Assembly: GCF_047345415.1 (NCBI RefSeq)
Contig: NZ_JBLFEP010000006.1
Span: 186,001 to 250,000, forward strand
From: Maribacter_C sp947494565
GTDB lineage: Bacteria; Bacteroidota; Bacteroidia; Flavobacteriales; Flavobacteriaceae
Length of the DNA: 64,000 nucleotides
Direction of reading: 5' to 3'
Shown here: positions 6,483 to 15,249 of the stretch, piece by piece
Numbering within the stretch: the first letter of the stretch is position 1
Layout of the letters: every line of letters starts with the position of its first letter
The notes under the pieces: generated by a model
Databases searched by the model: none
Told to the model about the DNA's origin: nothing
The model's input: only the letters and a program-made list of their open reading frames with translations
Position numbers and translations under genes: made by a program

Positions 6483-8573
6483 ATGCAGAGTTTTAGAACA
6501 GAAATAGAAAATCCTGTAATCGAGAAAGACATTCTCGAATTGGAACGCAAAATAAATGAGTTTCATAATGGCAAGCTTGATGAAGAGAAGTTTAGAAGTC
6601 TTCGGTTAGCCAGAGGAGTGTATGGCCAGCGACAGCAGGGGGTACAAATGATTCGAATCAAACTGCCCTATGGTAAAGTTACCTCCAAGCAGTTACATCG
6701 AATCGCCGATGTGTCAGATGAATACTCCACTGGTCGCTTGCACATTACCACGCGACAAGATCTTCAGATTCACTATGTAGACCTGAATAGAACCCCTGAG
6801 CTGTGGTCGGAGCTTGAAAAAGATGAAGTCACATTGCGAGAGGCTTGTGGGAACACCGTGCGAAATGTAACGGCAAGTGAAACGGCAGGGATTGACGTTG
6901 ACGAACCCTTCGATGTATCACCATATGCGCATGCGTTATTCACTTATTTTCTTCGTAATCCGATAAGTCAGGAAATGGGTAGAAAATTCAAGGTTTCCTT
7001 TTCGGCAAGCGACGCGGATACCGGATTGTCATATATGCACGATTTAGGCTTCATTGCCAAGATAAAGAATGGTATTAGGGGATTCAAAGTCATGTTAGGG
7101 GGTGGTTTAGGTTCACAGCCGCGACATGCCGATGTGCTTTTCGAGTTTCTCCCATCGGAGAAAATCATACCCTTAATGGACGGTGTCATCCGCGTATTCG
7201 ATCGCTATGGCGAACGAAAGAGTAGGGCGAAGGCGCGAATGAAATTCTTGTTGAAGGATGTAGGTCTAGAAGGATTCAAATCGCTTTTGGAAGAAGAGCA
7301 AAAAGCCGTGCCTTATAAAGTATTTCCTATTGATGCCTCAAGTTACCCGGAGATAAAAGTGGCGACCGCAACTGTGCCTCCGGTCGAAATTGAAGACAAA
7401 GAAAGTTACGAAACATGGAAATCGACCAATCTGGTCCCACAAAAACAGCCAGGTTATGTCGCTATTGGGATTAAAGTATTGTTAGGCGATTTTTATACGG
7501 ATAAGGCCAGGATATTGGCCGATTTAGTTCAGAACTATGCTGCCGGGGAAATTCGATTGTCCTTACGTCAGAACATATTGATTCCTTTTGTCCGAGAAGA
7601 GCAGGTTCCTTTTTTCTATACGGAGCTAAAAAAACTTGGGTTTGTAGAGGCGGGCTATAATAAAGCATTGGATATCACCGCTTGTCCGGGTACCGACACC
7701 TGTAATTTGGGGATTGCCAGTAGTACCGGAATCGCAGAAGAGTTGGAGCGGATTATCAAAGCCGAATATCCACAATACATCAGTAATTCGGATGTGGTCA
7801 TTAAGATAAGTGGATGCATGAATGCCTGTGGTCAGCACAATATGGCGAACATTGGTTTTCAAGGTATGAGCATACGCACTAAGGATAAATTGGTGGCACC
7901 CGCCCTGCAGGTATTATTAGGTGGTGGGAATATTGGAGATGGGCAAGGTCGTTTTGCAGATAAAGTGGTCAAAGTGCCAAGCAAAAGAGGACCAGAAGCA
8001 TTACGCTTGATCTTAAATGATTTTGATGCTAATGGAAATGGACGTACGTATGCGGATTATTACTTGGAAAAAGGCGAGCACTATTTCTATGATTTTCTCA
8101 AACCGCTGACCGATATCGACACCTTGACACCACTTGATTTTATTGATTGGGGAACGGAAAAGCGCTATGAAAAGGCTATCGGTATTGGCGAATGTGCCGG
8201 GGTGGTGATCGACCTAATCGCTACCTTACTTCTTGAAAGCAAGGAAAAAATAGAAAAAGCGAAAGAGAGTCTAGATGAAGGTAAATGGGCAGCTAGTATC
8301 TACCATTCCTATTCCTCCATGGTGAATTCGGCCAAAGCCCTACTGACAGCTGAAAAGACGAAGGTGAATACCCATGCCAGCATCATCAAGGATTTTGACA
8401 CGAAGTTTGTTGAATCAGGACGGATAATCGTTTCAGGAGGATTTGAAGCGCTGGTGCTACAATTGAATAAAAACGAGCCCACTAAAGAATTTGCAACAGC
8501 TTACTTGCAAGAGACTAGCGTCTTTTTACAAAAAGTAGAGACTTTTCGGGAAAAAGAACTGGCATATGTATAA
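6483..8573 (+). CDS. Assimilatory sulfite reductase hemoprotein fused to a C-terminal HEPN domain
   Basis: The protein has 696 residues. Residues about 1-540 form a siroheme/[4Fe-4S] nitrite/sulfite reductase with two half-repeats: LHITTRQDLQIHYVDL, the substrate-pocket segment ACGNTVRNVTAS, and the cluster ligands C401/C407 (ACPGTDTC) and C445/C449 (CMNAC). This reduces sulfite to sulfide with six electrons, probably from ferredoxin. From about residue 561 a helical extension (RYEKAIGIGE, SIYHSYSSMVNSAKALL) resembles a HEPN domain. The R-x4-6-H RNase motif of toxin HEPNs is not present, so this domain is probably structural or ligand-binding. Context (cysH upstream, siroheme genes downstream) favours sulfite over nitrite. 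Its last 8 bases overlap cobA. Confidence 0.87.
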   Translation: MQSFRTEIENPVIEKDILELERKINEFHNGKLDEEKFRSLRLARGVYGQRQQGVQMIRIKLPYGKVTSKQLHRIADVSDEYSTGRLHITTRQDLQIHYVDLNRTPELWSELEKDEVTLREACGNTVRNVTASETAGIDVDEPFDVSPYAHALFTYFLRNPISQEMGRKFKVSFSASDADTGLSYMHDLGFIAKIKNGIRGFKVMLGGGLGSQPRHADVLFEFLPSEKIIPLMDGVIRVFDRYGERKSRAKARMKFLLKDVGLEGFKSLLEEEQKAVPYKVFPIDASSYPEIKVATATVPPVEIEDKESYETWKSTNLVPQKQPGYVAIGIKVLLGDFYTDKARILADLVQNYAAGEIRLSLRQNILIPFVREEQVPFFYTELKKLGFVEAGYNKALDITACPGTDTCNLGIASSTGIAEELERIIKAEYPQYISNSDVVIKISGCMNACGQHNMANIGFQGMSIRTKDKLVAPALQVLLGGGNIGDGQGRFADKVVKVPSKRGPEALRLILNDFDANGNGRTYADYYLEKGEHYFYDFLKPLTDIDTLTPLDFIDWGTEKRYEKAIGIGECAGVVIDLIATLLLESKEKIEKAKESLDEGKWAASIYHSYSSMVNSAKALLTAEKTKVNTHASIIKDFDTKFVESGRIIVSGGFEALVLQLNKNEPTKEFATAYLQETSVFLQKVETFREKELAYV

Positions 8574-9333
8574 AGAACCCAAATTAACGGTGGTGGGCGC
8601 TGGCCCTGGAGATGTTGAACTGATTACCGTAAAGGCCATTTATGCCCTGCGGGCTGCAGAGGTAGTTTTATATGATGCACTTGTCGATCCTGAATTGCTG
8701 TGTTTCGCTCCTGACGCCGAACATATATTTGTTGGAAAACGAAAAGGATGTTATGCCTATCAGCAAGGGCAAATCAATGAACTCATTGTGAGTCGTGCCA
8801 AAAGTCATGGTCATGTTGTGCGCCTTAAAGGAGGCGACCCTTTTGTATTTGGACGGGGAGCCGAGGAGATGGAATATGCAGTTGCTCACGGAATTGAAGT
8901 CGCCATGGTACCGGGCATCTCATCGTGTTTATCCGTTCCCGGGTCCCAAAATATACCTGTCACCAAAAGGGGCGCTTCAGAAAGCCTTTGGGTCATCACC
9001 GGAACCACAAAGGAACACAGATTATCGAACGACATTCGCCTAGCGGCCAAGTCAACGGCCACGGTCGTGATATTGATGGGTATGTCGAAACTTTCCCAGA
9101 TCGTAGACCTCTTCGTGAAAGAAGGCAAGTCTCATACGCCGATAGCTATCATACAGAATGGGACAAGGGAAAATGAGAAAGTAGGAGTGGGTACGATTGA
9201 CTCCATTGAGCAGGAAGTGGATCGCCAAGGGCTCGCCAATCCCGCAATTATTATTATCGGGGAAGTAGTGCGCCATCGCGAACGGATTTTCGAAATACAA
9301 CGGCAATATGGTCAAACCGAATTAGTACACTGA
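8566..9333 (+). CDS. cobA: Uroporphyrinogen-III C-methyltransferase
   Basis: The 255-residue SAM-dependent tetrapyrrole methylase converts uroporphyrinogen III to precorrin-2, the first committed step to siroheme. Family motifs are VVGAGPGDVELITVKA near the N terminus, EVVLYDALVDPELL, the VRLKGGDPFVFGRGAEE loop, VPGISS, and PVTKRG. It is a single-domain enzyme, not a CysG fusion. The start overlaps the sulfite reductase stop by 8 bp, and the next gene, which provides the remaining siroheme activities, begins 2 bp after its stop. The operon thus supplies the cofactor for the reductase it encodes. Confidence 0.93.
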   Translation: MYKEPKLTVVGAGPGDVELITVKAIYALRAAEVVLYDALVDPELLCFAPDAEHIFVGKRKGCYAYQQGQINELIVSRAKSHGHVVRLKGGDPFVFGRGAEEMEYAVAHGIEVAMVPGISSCLSVPGSQNIPVTKRGASESLWVITGTTKEHRLSNDIRLAAKSTATVVILMGMSKLSQIVDLFVKEGKSHTPIAIIQNGTRENEKVGVGTIDSIEQEVDRQGLANPAIIIIGEVVRHRERIFEIQRQYGQTELVH

Positions 9334-9335
9334 AA

Positions 9336-9914
9336 ATGGAACGAAATAACCTGTATCCCATTTTTTTGAAAACTGCAAACCTTCATGTTTTGATTGTAGG
9401 AGGAGGAAATGTGGCCGAAGAGAAATTGACCTTTTTAACGAAGTCGAGTCCAGACGCCAAGGTCACCATGGTATCTCCCATGTTTCGAGAGGCTACCAAA
9501 AAATTGGCTCAGCTGTACGATGTTGAAATGATTACCGATACCTATTATGCGAAATATTTGATGGGTGCCCATATGGTTGTTGCAACCACAGACGTACCGG
9601 AAGTGAATATTCAGGTGTATCATGATTGCCGGTCTTTAGACAAACTGGTAAATGTAGCCGACAATCCTCCCTATTGTGATTTTTATATGGGTGGTATCGT
9701 GACCAAAGGCAATGTCAAAATAGCGATTTCCACCAATGGGAAATCACCAACAACAGCTAAACGGCTTCGTCAGTTCTTTGAAGAGGTGATTCCGGAAGAT
9801 ATCGATCAAATGGTAAAAAATCTCAATGTCTATAGAAAAACCCTAAAAGGTGATTTTGAACAAAAAGTAGTAAAAATGAATGAAATCACGCAAAAATTAG
9901 TCGAAAGAGTATAA
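9336..9914 (+). CDS. Precorrin-2 dehydrogenase / probable sirohydrochlorin ferrochelatase (CysG-N/Met8-like)
   Basis: The protein has 192 residues. An N-terminal Rossmann fold (VLIVGGGNVAEEKLTFL) is followed by the typical MVVATTDVPEVN and VNVADNPPYCDFYMGGIVTKGNVKIAISTNGKSPTTAKRLRQ segments of the bifunctional siroheme synthase domain. It should oxidise precorrin-2 with NAD+ and may insert Fe2+ to complete siroheme. It pairs with the preceding cobA; together they equal a CysG split into two genes. It is the fourth gene of the cysH operon by spacing. Confidence 0.9.
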   Translation: MERNNLYPIFLKTANLHVLIVGGGNVAEEKLTFLTKSSPDAKVTMVSPMFREATKKLAQLYDVEMITDTYYAKYLMGAHMVVATTDVPEVNIQVYHDCRSLDKLVNVADNPPYCDFYMGGIVTKGNVKIAISTNGKSPTTAKRLRQFFEEVIPEDIDQMVKNLNVYRKTLKGDFEQKVVKMNEITQKLVERV

Positions 9915-10009
9915 AAGACGTTAGTATTCCGGACAAACCGTTAGGGTCGTCAGCGCAATCGATAGCAATTTTCACCCTACTAATTCAAATATTATAATAC
10001 GTAAATAAA

Positions 10010-11071
10010 ATGATAAAAACAGATATACTCATCATCGGAGCCGGCCCTACAGGCCTCTTTACGGTTTTTGAAGCCGGACTTTTAAAATTGAAATGCCATC
10101 TAATAGATGCTTTGCCACAACCTGGCGGACAATGTTCCGAAATCTATCCGAAGAAGCCGATTTACGATATACCGGCATTCCCGGAAATTTTGGCAGGGGA
10201 TTTAGTATCCAATCTGATGGAGCAAATTAAACCTTTTGAAGCGGGTTTCACCTTGGGTGAAAGAGCTGAAACGTTGGATAAGCAAGAAGATGGCTCTTAT
10301 ATCGTGACAACGAATAAGGGCACTCAACACCATGCCCCGGTAGTTGTTATTGCTGGCGGATTAGGTTCTTTTGAGCCTAGAAAACCACCCATTGAAAATA
10401 TACAGGAATTCGAGGATAAAGGGGTGGCCTATATTATCAAAGACCCGGAAGTGTATCGTGATAAAAAAGTGGTGATTGCCGGAGGTGGCGATTCTGCTCT
10501 GGATTGGGCAATCTATTTGACCGATGTAGCAGCCGAGGTTTCCCTCGTCCACAGGAGAAATGAATTCCGTGGCGCCTTGGATTCGGTTGAAAAGGCCTCT
10601 GAACTGGCGAAGCTGGGAAAAATAAAACTATTCACCGAAGCAGAGGTGAAAAAAATATACGGGGATGAACAGGTTGAGGCAGTGGTTATAAAGCACAATG
10701 ATTCAAGTAGAGGAGAGACCTATTTGGAAGTAGATAACTTCATCCCCTTGTTTGGTTTATCCCCAAAACTTGGCCCCCTTGGTACCTGGGGACTCGAAAT
10801 CGAGAAGAATGCGATTCGCGTGAACAATGCAAAGGATTATCAGACCAATCTTCCCGGGGTATTTGCAATAGGTGATGTGAACACCTACGAAGGAAAGTTG
10901 AAATTAATCCTTTCCGGTTTTCATGAGGCCGCTGTGATGTGTCAATATGCCTATCAAATTATAAATCCAGGGAAGCGATTTGTTATGAAATATACCACTG
11001 TTGGTGGAGTCGAAGGTTTTGACGGCACCAAGAAGGAAGCCAAAAAAGAAGTGGTGCAGAGTATTGCCTAA
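10010..11071 (+). CDS. FAD-dependent ferredoxin-NADP reductase-like oxidoreductase (thioredoxin reductase-like type)
   Basis: The protein has 353 residues. An N-terminal FAD-binding motif (DILIIGAGPTGLFTVFEAG) is followed by LPQPGGQCSEIYP and IYDIPAFPEI. A second dinucleotide fold for NADPH is visible as KKVVIAGGGDSALDWAIYL, and a C-terminal FAD contact as GVFAIGDVNTYEGKLKLILSGFHEAAVM. There is no CxxC redox-active pair between the folds, which separates it from true thioredoxin reductases and fits the YumC-type ferredoxin-NADP reductases. Lying 95 bp after the siroheme genes and before a strong terminator, it probably supplies reduced ferredoxin to the sulfite reductase (inferred). Confidence 0.85.
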   Translation: MIKTDILIIGAGPTGLFTVFEAGLLKLKCHLIDALPQPGGQCSEIYPKKPIYDIPAFPEILAGDLVSNLMEQIKPFEAGFTLGERAETLDKQEDGSYIVTTNKGTQHHAPVVVIAGGLGSFEPRKPPIENIQEFEDKGVAYIIKDPEVYRDKKVVIAGGGDSALDWAIYLTDVAAEVSLVHRRNEFRGALDSVEKASELAKLGKIKLFTEAEVKKIYGDEQVEAVVIKHNDSSRGETYLEVDNFIPLFGLSPKLGPLGTWGLEIEKNAIRVNNAKDYQTNLPGVFAIGDVNTYEGKLKLILSGFHEAAVMCQYAYQIINPGKRFVMKYTTVGGVEGFDGTKKEAKKEVVQSIA

Positions 11072-11102
11072 AAAGTTTGCTATGACCGTGAATTAGCGAT
11101 AG

Positions 11103-11134
11103 CCTCCGATCGATTATCGATCGGAGGTTTTTTT
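11103..11134 (+). terminator. Rho-independent terminator of the sulfite-assimilation operon
   Basis: A near-perfect GC-rich hairpin is formed by CCTCCGATCG and CGATCGGAGG around ATTAT, followed directly by seven T residues (11128-11134). It ends the operon 31 bp after the reductase stop and insulates the SAM riboswitch transcript. Confidence 0.93.
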
Positions 11135-11222
11135 GTCCTGGAAGTATAAAAAACACGGGTTTTCTTGCTTTTGAATTTACTGTGCCGTTTCTTTGTCCTT
11201 AGTTCATTAATACATTGAAAAC

Positions 11223-11371
11223 GTTATCAAGAAAGGTGGAGGGATTAGACCCTATGAAGCCTTAGCAACCCTTTAACTTTAAAGAAGGTGCTACGTTCTA
11301 TCTTACCCTGGCCCGAAGCTTTCGGATGCGCAGGACCAGTTCTAAATCGATTGGTTATTAAGACAGATAAC
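11223..11371 (+). promoter_or_regulatory. SAM-I (S-box) riboswitch
   Basis: The region contains the SAM-I core in order: P1 5' strand GTTATC (11223-11228), the AAGAAAGGTGGAGGGA segment, the kink-turn strand CCCTATGAAGCC followed by TAGCAACC, a P3 hairpin (CTTTAA/TTAAAG), the J3/4 signature AAGGTGCTA, an enlarged P4 with a CCGAA/TTCGG side hairpin, and the P1 3' strand GATAAC (11366-11371). It lies 77 bp upstream of the methionine synthase start. By family knowledge it senses S-adenosylmethionine and switches expression off. No T-tracted terminator follows, so translational control is possible. Confidence 0.93.
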
Positions 11372-11420
11372 AAAAGAACAGACAGGCCGTCTACACTTTT
11401 CCTTACTTGATATTTTATTC

Positions 11421-11440
11421 GACCAATTTTAATTTTGGTC
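11421..11440 (+). promoter_or_regulatory. Hairpin just upstream of metH start, possible riboswitch expression platform
   Basis: GACCAA (11421-11426) and TTGGTC (11435-11440) form a 6-bp stem that ends 8 bp before the ATG at 11449. No poly-T run follows, so it does not look like a terminator. It could block ribosome access when the riboswitch is bound, but alternative pairing with the riboswitch was not demonstrated. Confidence 0.35.
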
Positions 11441-11448
11441 ATTTGTTT

Positions 11449-12453
11449 ATGGTAACGATCAAAGACGTATTACAAAAAAAAATTCTAGTGCTTGATGGCG
11501 CAATGGGTACCATGCTACAGCGCTATAAGTTCAAAGAAGAAGATTTTCGAGGGGAACGTTTCGCTGCATGGGAACACCCCCTTCAAGGGAACAATGATCT
11601 CTTGTCCTTAACACAGCCTGAAGCTATTGCGGAAGTACATCGAAAGTATTTTCAGGCCGGGGCCGACATTATAGAGACGAATACTTTTTCTGGAACCACA
11701 ATCGCCATGGCCGATTACCATATGGAGGATTTGGTTTATGAACTGAATTATGAATCGGCGCGAATCGCAAAAAAGGTAGCGGACGAATTCACTAGAAAAG
11801 AACCGCATAAGCCGAGATTCGTGGCGGGTAGTATGGGTCCCACGAATAAAACCGCCAGTATGTCGCCCGACGTGAACGATCCTGGATATCGCGCCGTATC
11901 TTTTGACGAATTGCGAATTGCCTATAAGCAACAGGCGGAAGCACTTCTCGATGGGGGATCTGACCTTTTGTTGTTAGAGACCATTTTTGATACCTTGAAT
12001 GCGAAGGCGGCACTTTTTGCCATAGAGGAAATTAAGGAAGAACGTAAAATCGATATTCCTATCATGGTCAGTGGTACCATAACGGATGCGTCTGGCCGAA
12101 CCTTGTCAGGGCAAACAGCAGAGGCCTTTCTCATATCGATTTCCCATATTCCCATTTTATCGGTAGGTTTTAATTGCGCTTTAGGGGCAAGTCAATTGGT
12201 GCCTCATTTAGAGGTCCTGTCCAATAAAACCGAGCATGCCGTTTCTGCACATCCGAATGCCGGTTTGCCCAACGCCTTTGGGGAATATGACGAAACCCCG
12301 GAGCAAATGGCACAACAAATCAAAGAATACCTTGAAAAAGGTTTGGTAAATATTGTCGGTGGCTGTTGTGGCACTACGCCAGAGCATATTTCGGCAATTG
12401 CCGAGCTGGTGAAACAGCATGAGCCTAGGACATTGATAACTCAAAACGTTTAG
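11449..12453 (+). CDS. metH: Methionine synthase subunit 1: homocysteine-binding methyltransferase domain (split MetH)
   Basis: The protein has 334 residues and corresponds to the first module of cobalamin-dependent methionine synthase. It starts with ILVLDGAMGTMLQRYKFKEEDFRG. It has the zinc ligands in GFNCALG and VGGCCGTTPEHI and the intervening barrel segment IETNTFSGT. It should bind and activate homocysteine. The ATG at 11449 is preferred; an upstream TTG at 11407 would begin inside the leader hairpin region. The stop codon is followed immediately (0 bp) by the ATG of the gene for the remaining MetH modules, so the enzyme is made as two chains. A SAM-I riboswitch precedes it. Confidence 0.92.
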   Translation: MVTIKDVLQKKILVLDGAMGTMLQRYKFKEEDFRGERFAAWEHPLQGNNDLLSLTQPEAIAEVHRKYFQAGADIIETNTFSGTTIAMADYHMEDLVYELNYESARIAKKVADEFTRKEPHKPRFVAGSMGPTNKTASMSPDVNDPGYRAVSFDELRIAYKQQAEALLDGGSDLLLLETIFDTLNAKAALFAIEEIKEERKIDIPIMVSGTITDASGRTLSGQTAEAFLISISHIPILSVGFNCALGASQLVPHLEVLSNKTEHAVSAHPNAGLPNAFGEYDETPEQMAQQIKEYLEKGLVNIVGGCCGTTPEHISAIAELVKQHEPRTLITQNV

Positions 12454-15141
12454 ATGACTGAAGCCAAGCCAAGATATTTGAAATTGAGTGGCTTAGAGCC
12501 CTTGGTAGTAACTCCCGAAAGCAATTTTGTCAATGTTGGGGAACGCACTAACGTGGCAGGTTCTAAAAAATTCCTGCGCTTGATTAAGGAAAACAAGTTC
12601 GAGGAAGCACTCGATGTGGCCCGTCATCAGGTAGAAGGTGGCGCCCAGATTATCGATATCAATATGGATGACGGCCTCATAGATGGTAAGGAGGCCATGG
12701 TGAGGTTTTTAAACCTGGTCATCGCTGAGCCTGATATCGCCCGTGTGCCCATTATGATCGACAGTTCAAAGTGGGAAATTATCGAGGCAGGCCTGCAGGT
12801 GGTTCAAGGAAAATGCGTTGTAAATTCCATTAGCCTGAAAGAAGGGGAAGAAGAGTTTGTACATCATGCCAAACTGATCAAGAGATATGGTGCCGCCGTT
12901 ATCGTTATGGCCTTTGATGAAGTCGGACAGGCCGATAACTACGACCGGCGTATAGAGATTTCAAAACGTTCGTATGATATTTTAGTGAACAAGGTTGGGC
13001 TGCCCCCTGAGGATCTTATTTTCGACCTGAATATTTTTCCGGTGGCCACCGGAATGGACGAACACAAACGAAATGCCATTGACTTTATCGAAGCAACCCG
13101 ATGGGTTCGCAAAAACCTTCCCCATTGTAGCGTCAGCGGTGGTGTGAGTAATGTTTCCTTTTCATTTCGAGGAAACAACCCTGTGCGAGAGGCCATGCAT
13201 TCCGTATTCCTGTATCATGCCATAAAAGCAGGGATGAATATGGGTATTGTCAATCCGGCACTATTGGAAGTCTATGACGATATACCCAAAGACCTATTGG
13301 AGCATGTGGAAGATGTAATGCTCGATAGAAGGGAAGACGCTACGGAACGTTTATTGGATTTTGCCGAATCAGTTGTAGGTAAAGCAAGAGAAAGTAAGAT
13401 CGATCTGTCATGGCGTGAAGAACCCTTGCAAAATAGAATCACTAGGGCTCTGGTCAAAGGGATCGATCAATATATTGAAACTGATGTAGAAGAGGCGAGG
13501 CAGGCGTGCGCTAAACCTATTGAGGTCATTGAAGGGCATTTAATGACCGGAATGAATGTGGTAGGCGACCTGTTCGGGAGTGGAAAGATGTTTTTGCCTC
13601 AAGTGGTGAAGTCCGCTAGGGTCATGAAAAAGGCGGTCGCTTATTTATTGCCCTATATCGAAGAGGAAAAATTATTGAACCCTCAGCAAGGAGATTCCAC
13701 CAACGCGGGAAAGATATTGATGGCCACGGTAAAAGGAGATGTACACGATATTGGAAAAAATATCGTGAGCGTCGTATTGGCCTGTAATAATTATGAGATT
13801 GTCGATTTAGGAGTCATGGTTCCTCCGGAGAAAATTATACAGACCGCTATTGACGAAAGTGTGGATATCATCGGTCTTAGTGGTCTGATCACGCCTTCCC
13901 TCGATGAGATGGTGCATTTGGCCAAGGAAATGGAACGGAAGAACTTCACGATCCCCTTATTGATTGGGGGAGCGACGACCAGTAAGGCCCATACAGCGGT
14001 AAAAATAGACCCACAGTATGGTCAGGCTGTGGTACATGTAAATGATGCCTCAAGAGCGGTCACTGTGGTAGGCGATCTATTACAAAAAGAGAGCTCTGGC
14101 AGGTATAAAAAGGCAATCAAGGAGGATTATCATCTGTTTCGCGATAAATTCTTGAAACGCGCTGTTCAAAAAGAGTTCAAAACCCTTGAAAGTGCGCGGG
14201 CCAATAAGTTTAAAATCGATTGGGACGAAACTACCATCGTTAAACCCAAACAACTGGGAATTCAGGTCATCGAAGAGCTAGCCTTGGAAAAATTGGTTCC
14301 CTATATCGACTGGACCCCTTTCTTTCGAAGTTGGGAGCTTCATGGAAAATACCCGGATATCTTAACGGATGATATAGTTGGGGAACAAGCTACTCAGCTT
14401 TTTGCCGATGCGCAGCAAATGCTGGATACGGTCTTAAGGGAAAAACAATTGAAAGCTAAGGGTATTTTCGGTCTTTTTCCTGCCAATACGATCAACGATG
14501 ATGATATTGAAGTAGCTGCGGACGAACGGTATGTCTTTAGAACATTGCGTCAACAACTAAAACGTAGGGAAGGCGTGCCTGATCATGCATTGGCAGACTT
14601 CATCGCGCCTAAAGAGAGTGGCCAACAAGATTATATTGGATGTTTTTGTGTTTCCACGGGCTTTGGTACGGCGGATTTGGCGAAGGCCTATGAGGAGCAA
14701 TTAGACGACTACAGTTCTATACTGATCAAAGCTTTGGCTGATCGCTTAGCGGAGGCCTTTGCAGAGTATTTACACCATGCAGTGAGAACTGAACATTGGG
14801 GATATGCTGCCAACGAGCATTTGACCAATGAAGAATTGATCAATGAGTCCTATAAAGGTATCCGACCGGCGCCAGGGTATCCTGCATGTCCAGATCATTT
14901 AGAAAAATTGACCATATGGGATATTCTTGGGGTAGCGGATAAGATAGGAGTGAAGCTGACGGAAAGCTTGGCGATGTGGCCGGCTGCATCAGTATCCGGA
15001 TACTATTTTGCGAATCCGGAGGCGCGCTATTTTGGGCTTGGAAAAATAAAGGAAGATCAGGTGCAAGACTTCGCCGATCGCAAAGGCATTGCTGTTGAGA
15101 AGGCGAGGCAATGGTTGGCACCTAACATTTCGGAGGATTGA
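12454..15141 (+). CDS. metH: Methionine synthase subunit 2: folate, cobalamin and activation domains (split MetH)
   Basis: The protein has 895 residues and carries MetH modules 2-4. The pterin-binding barrel covers about residues 1-270 (FVNVGERTNVAGSKKF, MIDSSKWE, NPALLEVYDDIP). A helical cap and B12-binding domain follow, with the DxHxxG motif (D429, H431, G434 in KGDVHDIGKNIVSVVL) whose His ligates cobalt. The C-terminal SAM-binding activation domain shows RPAPGYPACPDH and ends at PNISED. It transfers the methyl group of 5-methyltetrahydrofolate to homocysteine held by subunit 1. It is directly abutted to that gene and presumably translationally coupled. metF follows 108 bp downstream. Confidence 0.95.
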   Translation: MTEAKPRYLKLSGLEPLVVTPESNFVNVGERTNVAGSKKFLRLIKENKFEEALDVARHQVEGGAQIIDINMDDGLIDGKEAMVRFLNLVIAEPDIARVPIMIDSSKWEIIEAGLQVVQGKCVVNSISLKEGEEEFVHHAKLIKRYGAAVIVMAFDEVGQADNYDRRIEISKRSYDILVNKVGLPPEDLIFDLNIFPVATGMDEHKRNAIDFIEATRWVRKNLPHCSVSGGVSNVSFSFRGNNPVREAMHSVFLYHAIKAGMNMGIVNPALLEVYDDIPKDLLEHVEDVMLDRREDATERLLDFAESVVGKARESKIDLSWREEPLQNRITRALVKGIDQYIETDVEEARQACAKPIEVIEGHLMTGMNVVGDLFGSGKMFLPQVVKSARVMKKAVAYLLPYIEEEKLLNPQQGDSTNAGKILMATVKGDVHDIGKNIVSVVLACNNYEIVDLGVMVPPEKIIQTAIDESVDIIGLSGLITPSLDEMVHLAKEMERKNFTIPLLIGGATTSKAHTAVKIDPQYGQAVVHVNDASRAVTVVGDLLQKESSGRYKKAIKEDYHLFRDKFLKRAVQKEFKTLESARANKFKIDWDETTIVKPKQLGIQVIEELALEKLVPYIDWTPFFRSWELHGKYPDILTDDIVGEQATQLFADAQQMLDTVLREKQLKAKGIFGLFPANTINDDDIEVAADERYVFRTLRQQLKRREGVPDHALADFIAPKESGQQDYIGCFCVSTGFGTADLAKAYEEQLDDYSSILIKALADRLAEAFAEYLHHAVRTEHWGYAANEHLTNEELINESYKGIRPAPGYPACPDHLEKLTIWDILGVADKIGVKLTESLAMWPAASVSGYYFANPEARYFGLGKIKEDQVQDFADRKGIAVEKARQWLAPNISED

Positions 15142-15212
15142 ACGAGATTTGAAGTGCGTTGCTGAAGGTGCTTCCAAGATGACTTGAATTGCGCATAGTT
15201 GAATGAAGAGAT

Positions 15213-15227
15213 TCCCGTGAAGCGGGA
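15213..15227 (+). repeat. Short GC hairpin between metH and metF
   Basis: TCCCG and CGGGA form a perfect 5-bp stem around TGAAG. No T-run follows. The stem resembles the core of the terminator at 29671-29692 but is weaker. It may be a processing or pause site, or have no function. Confidence 0.4.
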
Positions 15228-15249
15228 GTAATAAAAGTATAGGTTGTTT

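Noticed and set aside
11245..11442. A minus-strand ORF of 65 codons over the SAM riboswitch
   Set aside because: It is a shadow of the structured RNA. It has no homology-like features and runs against the riboswitch direction.
15213..15227. A transcription terminator or a second attenuator between metH and metF
   Set aside because: The hairpin has only 5 bp, has no T-tract, and no leader ORF with Met codons is present, so it is listed as a hairpin only.
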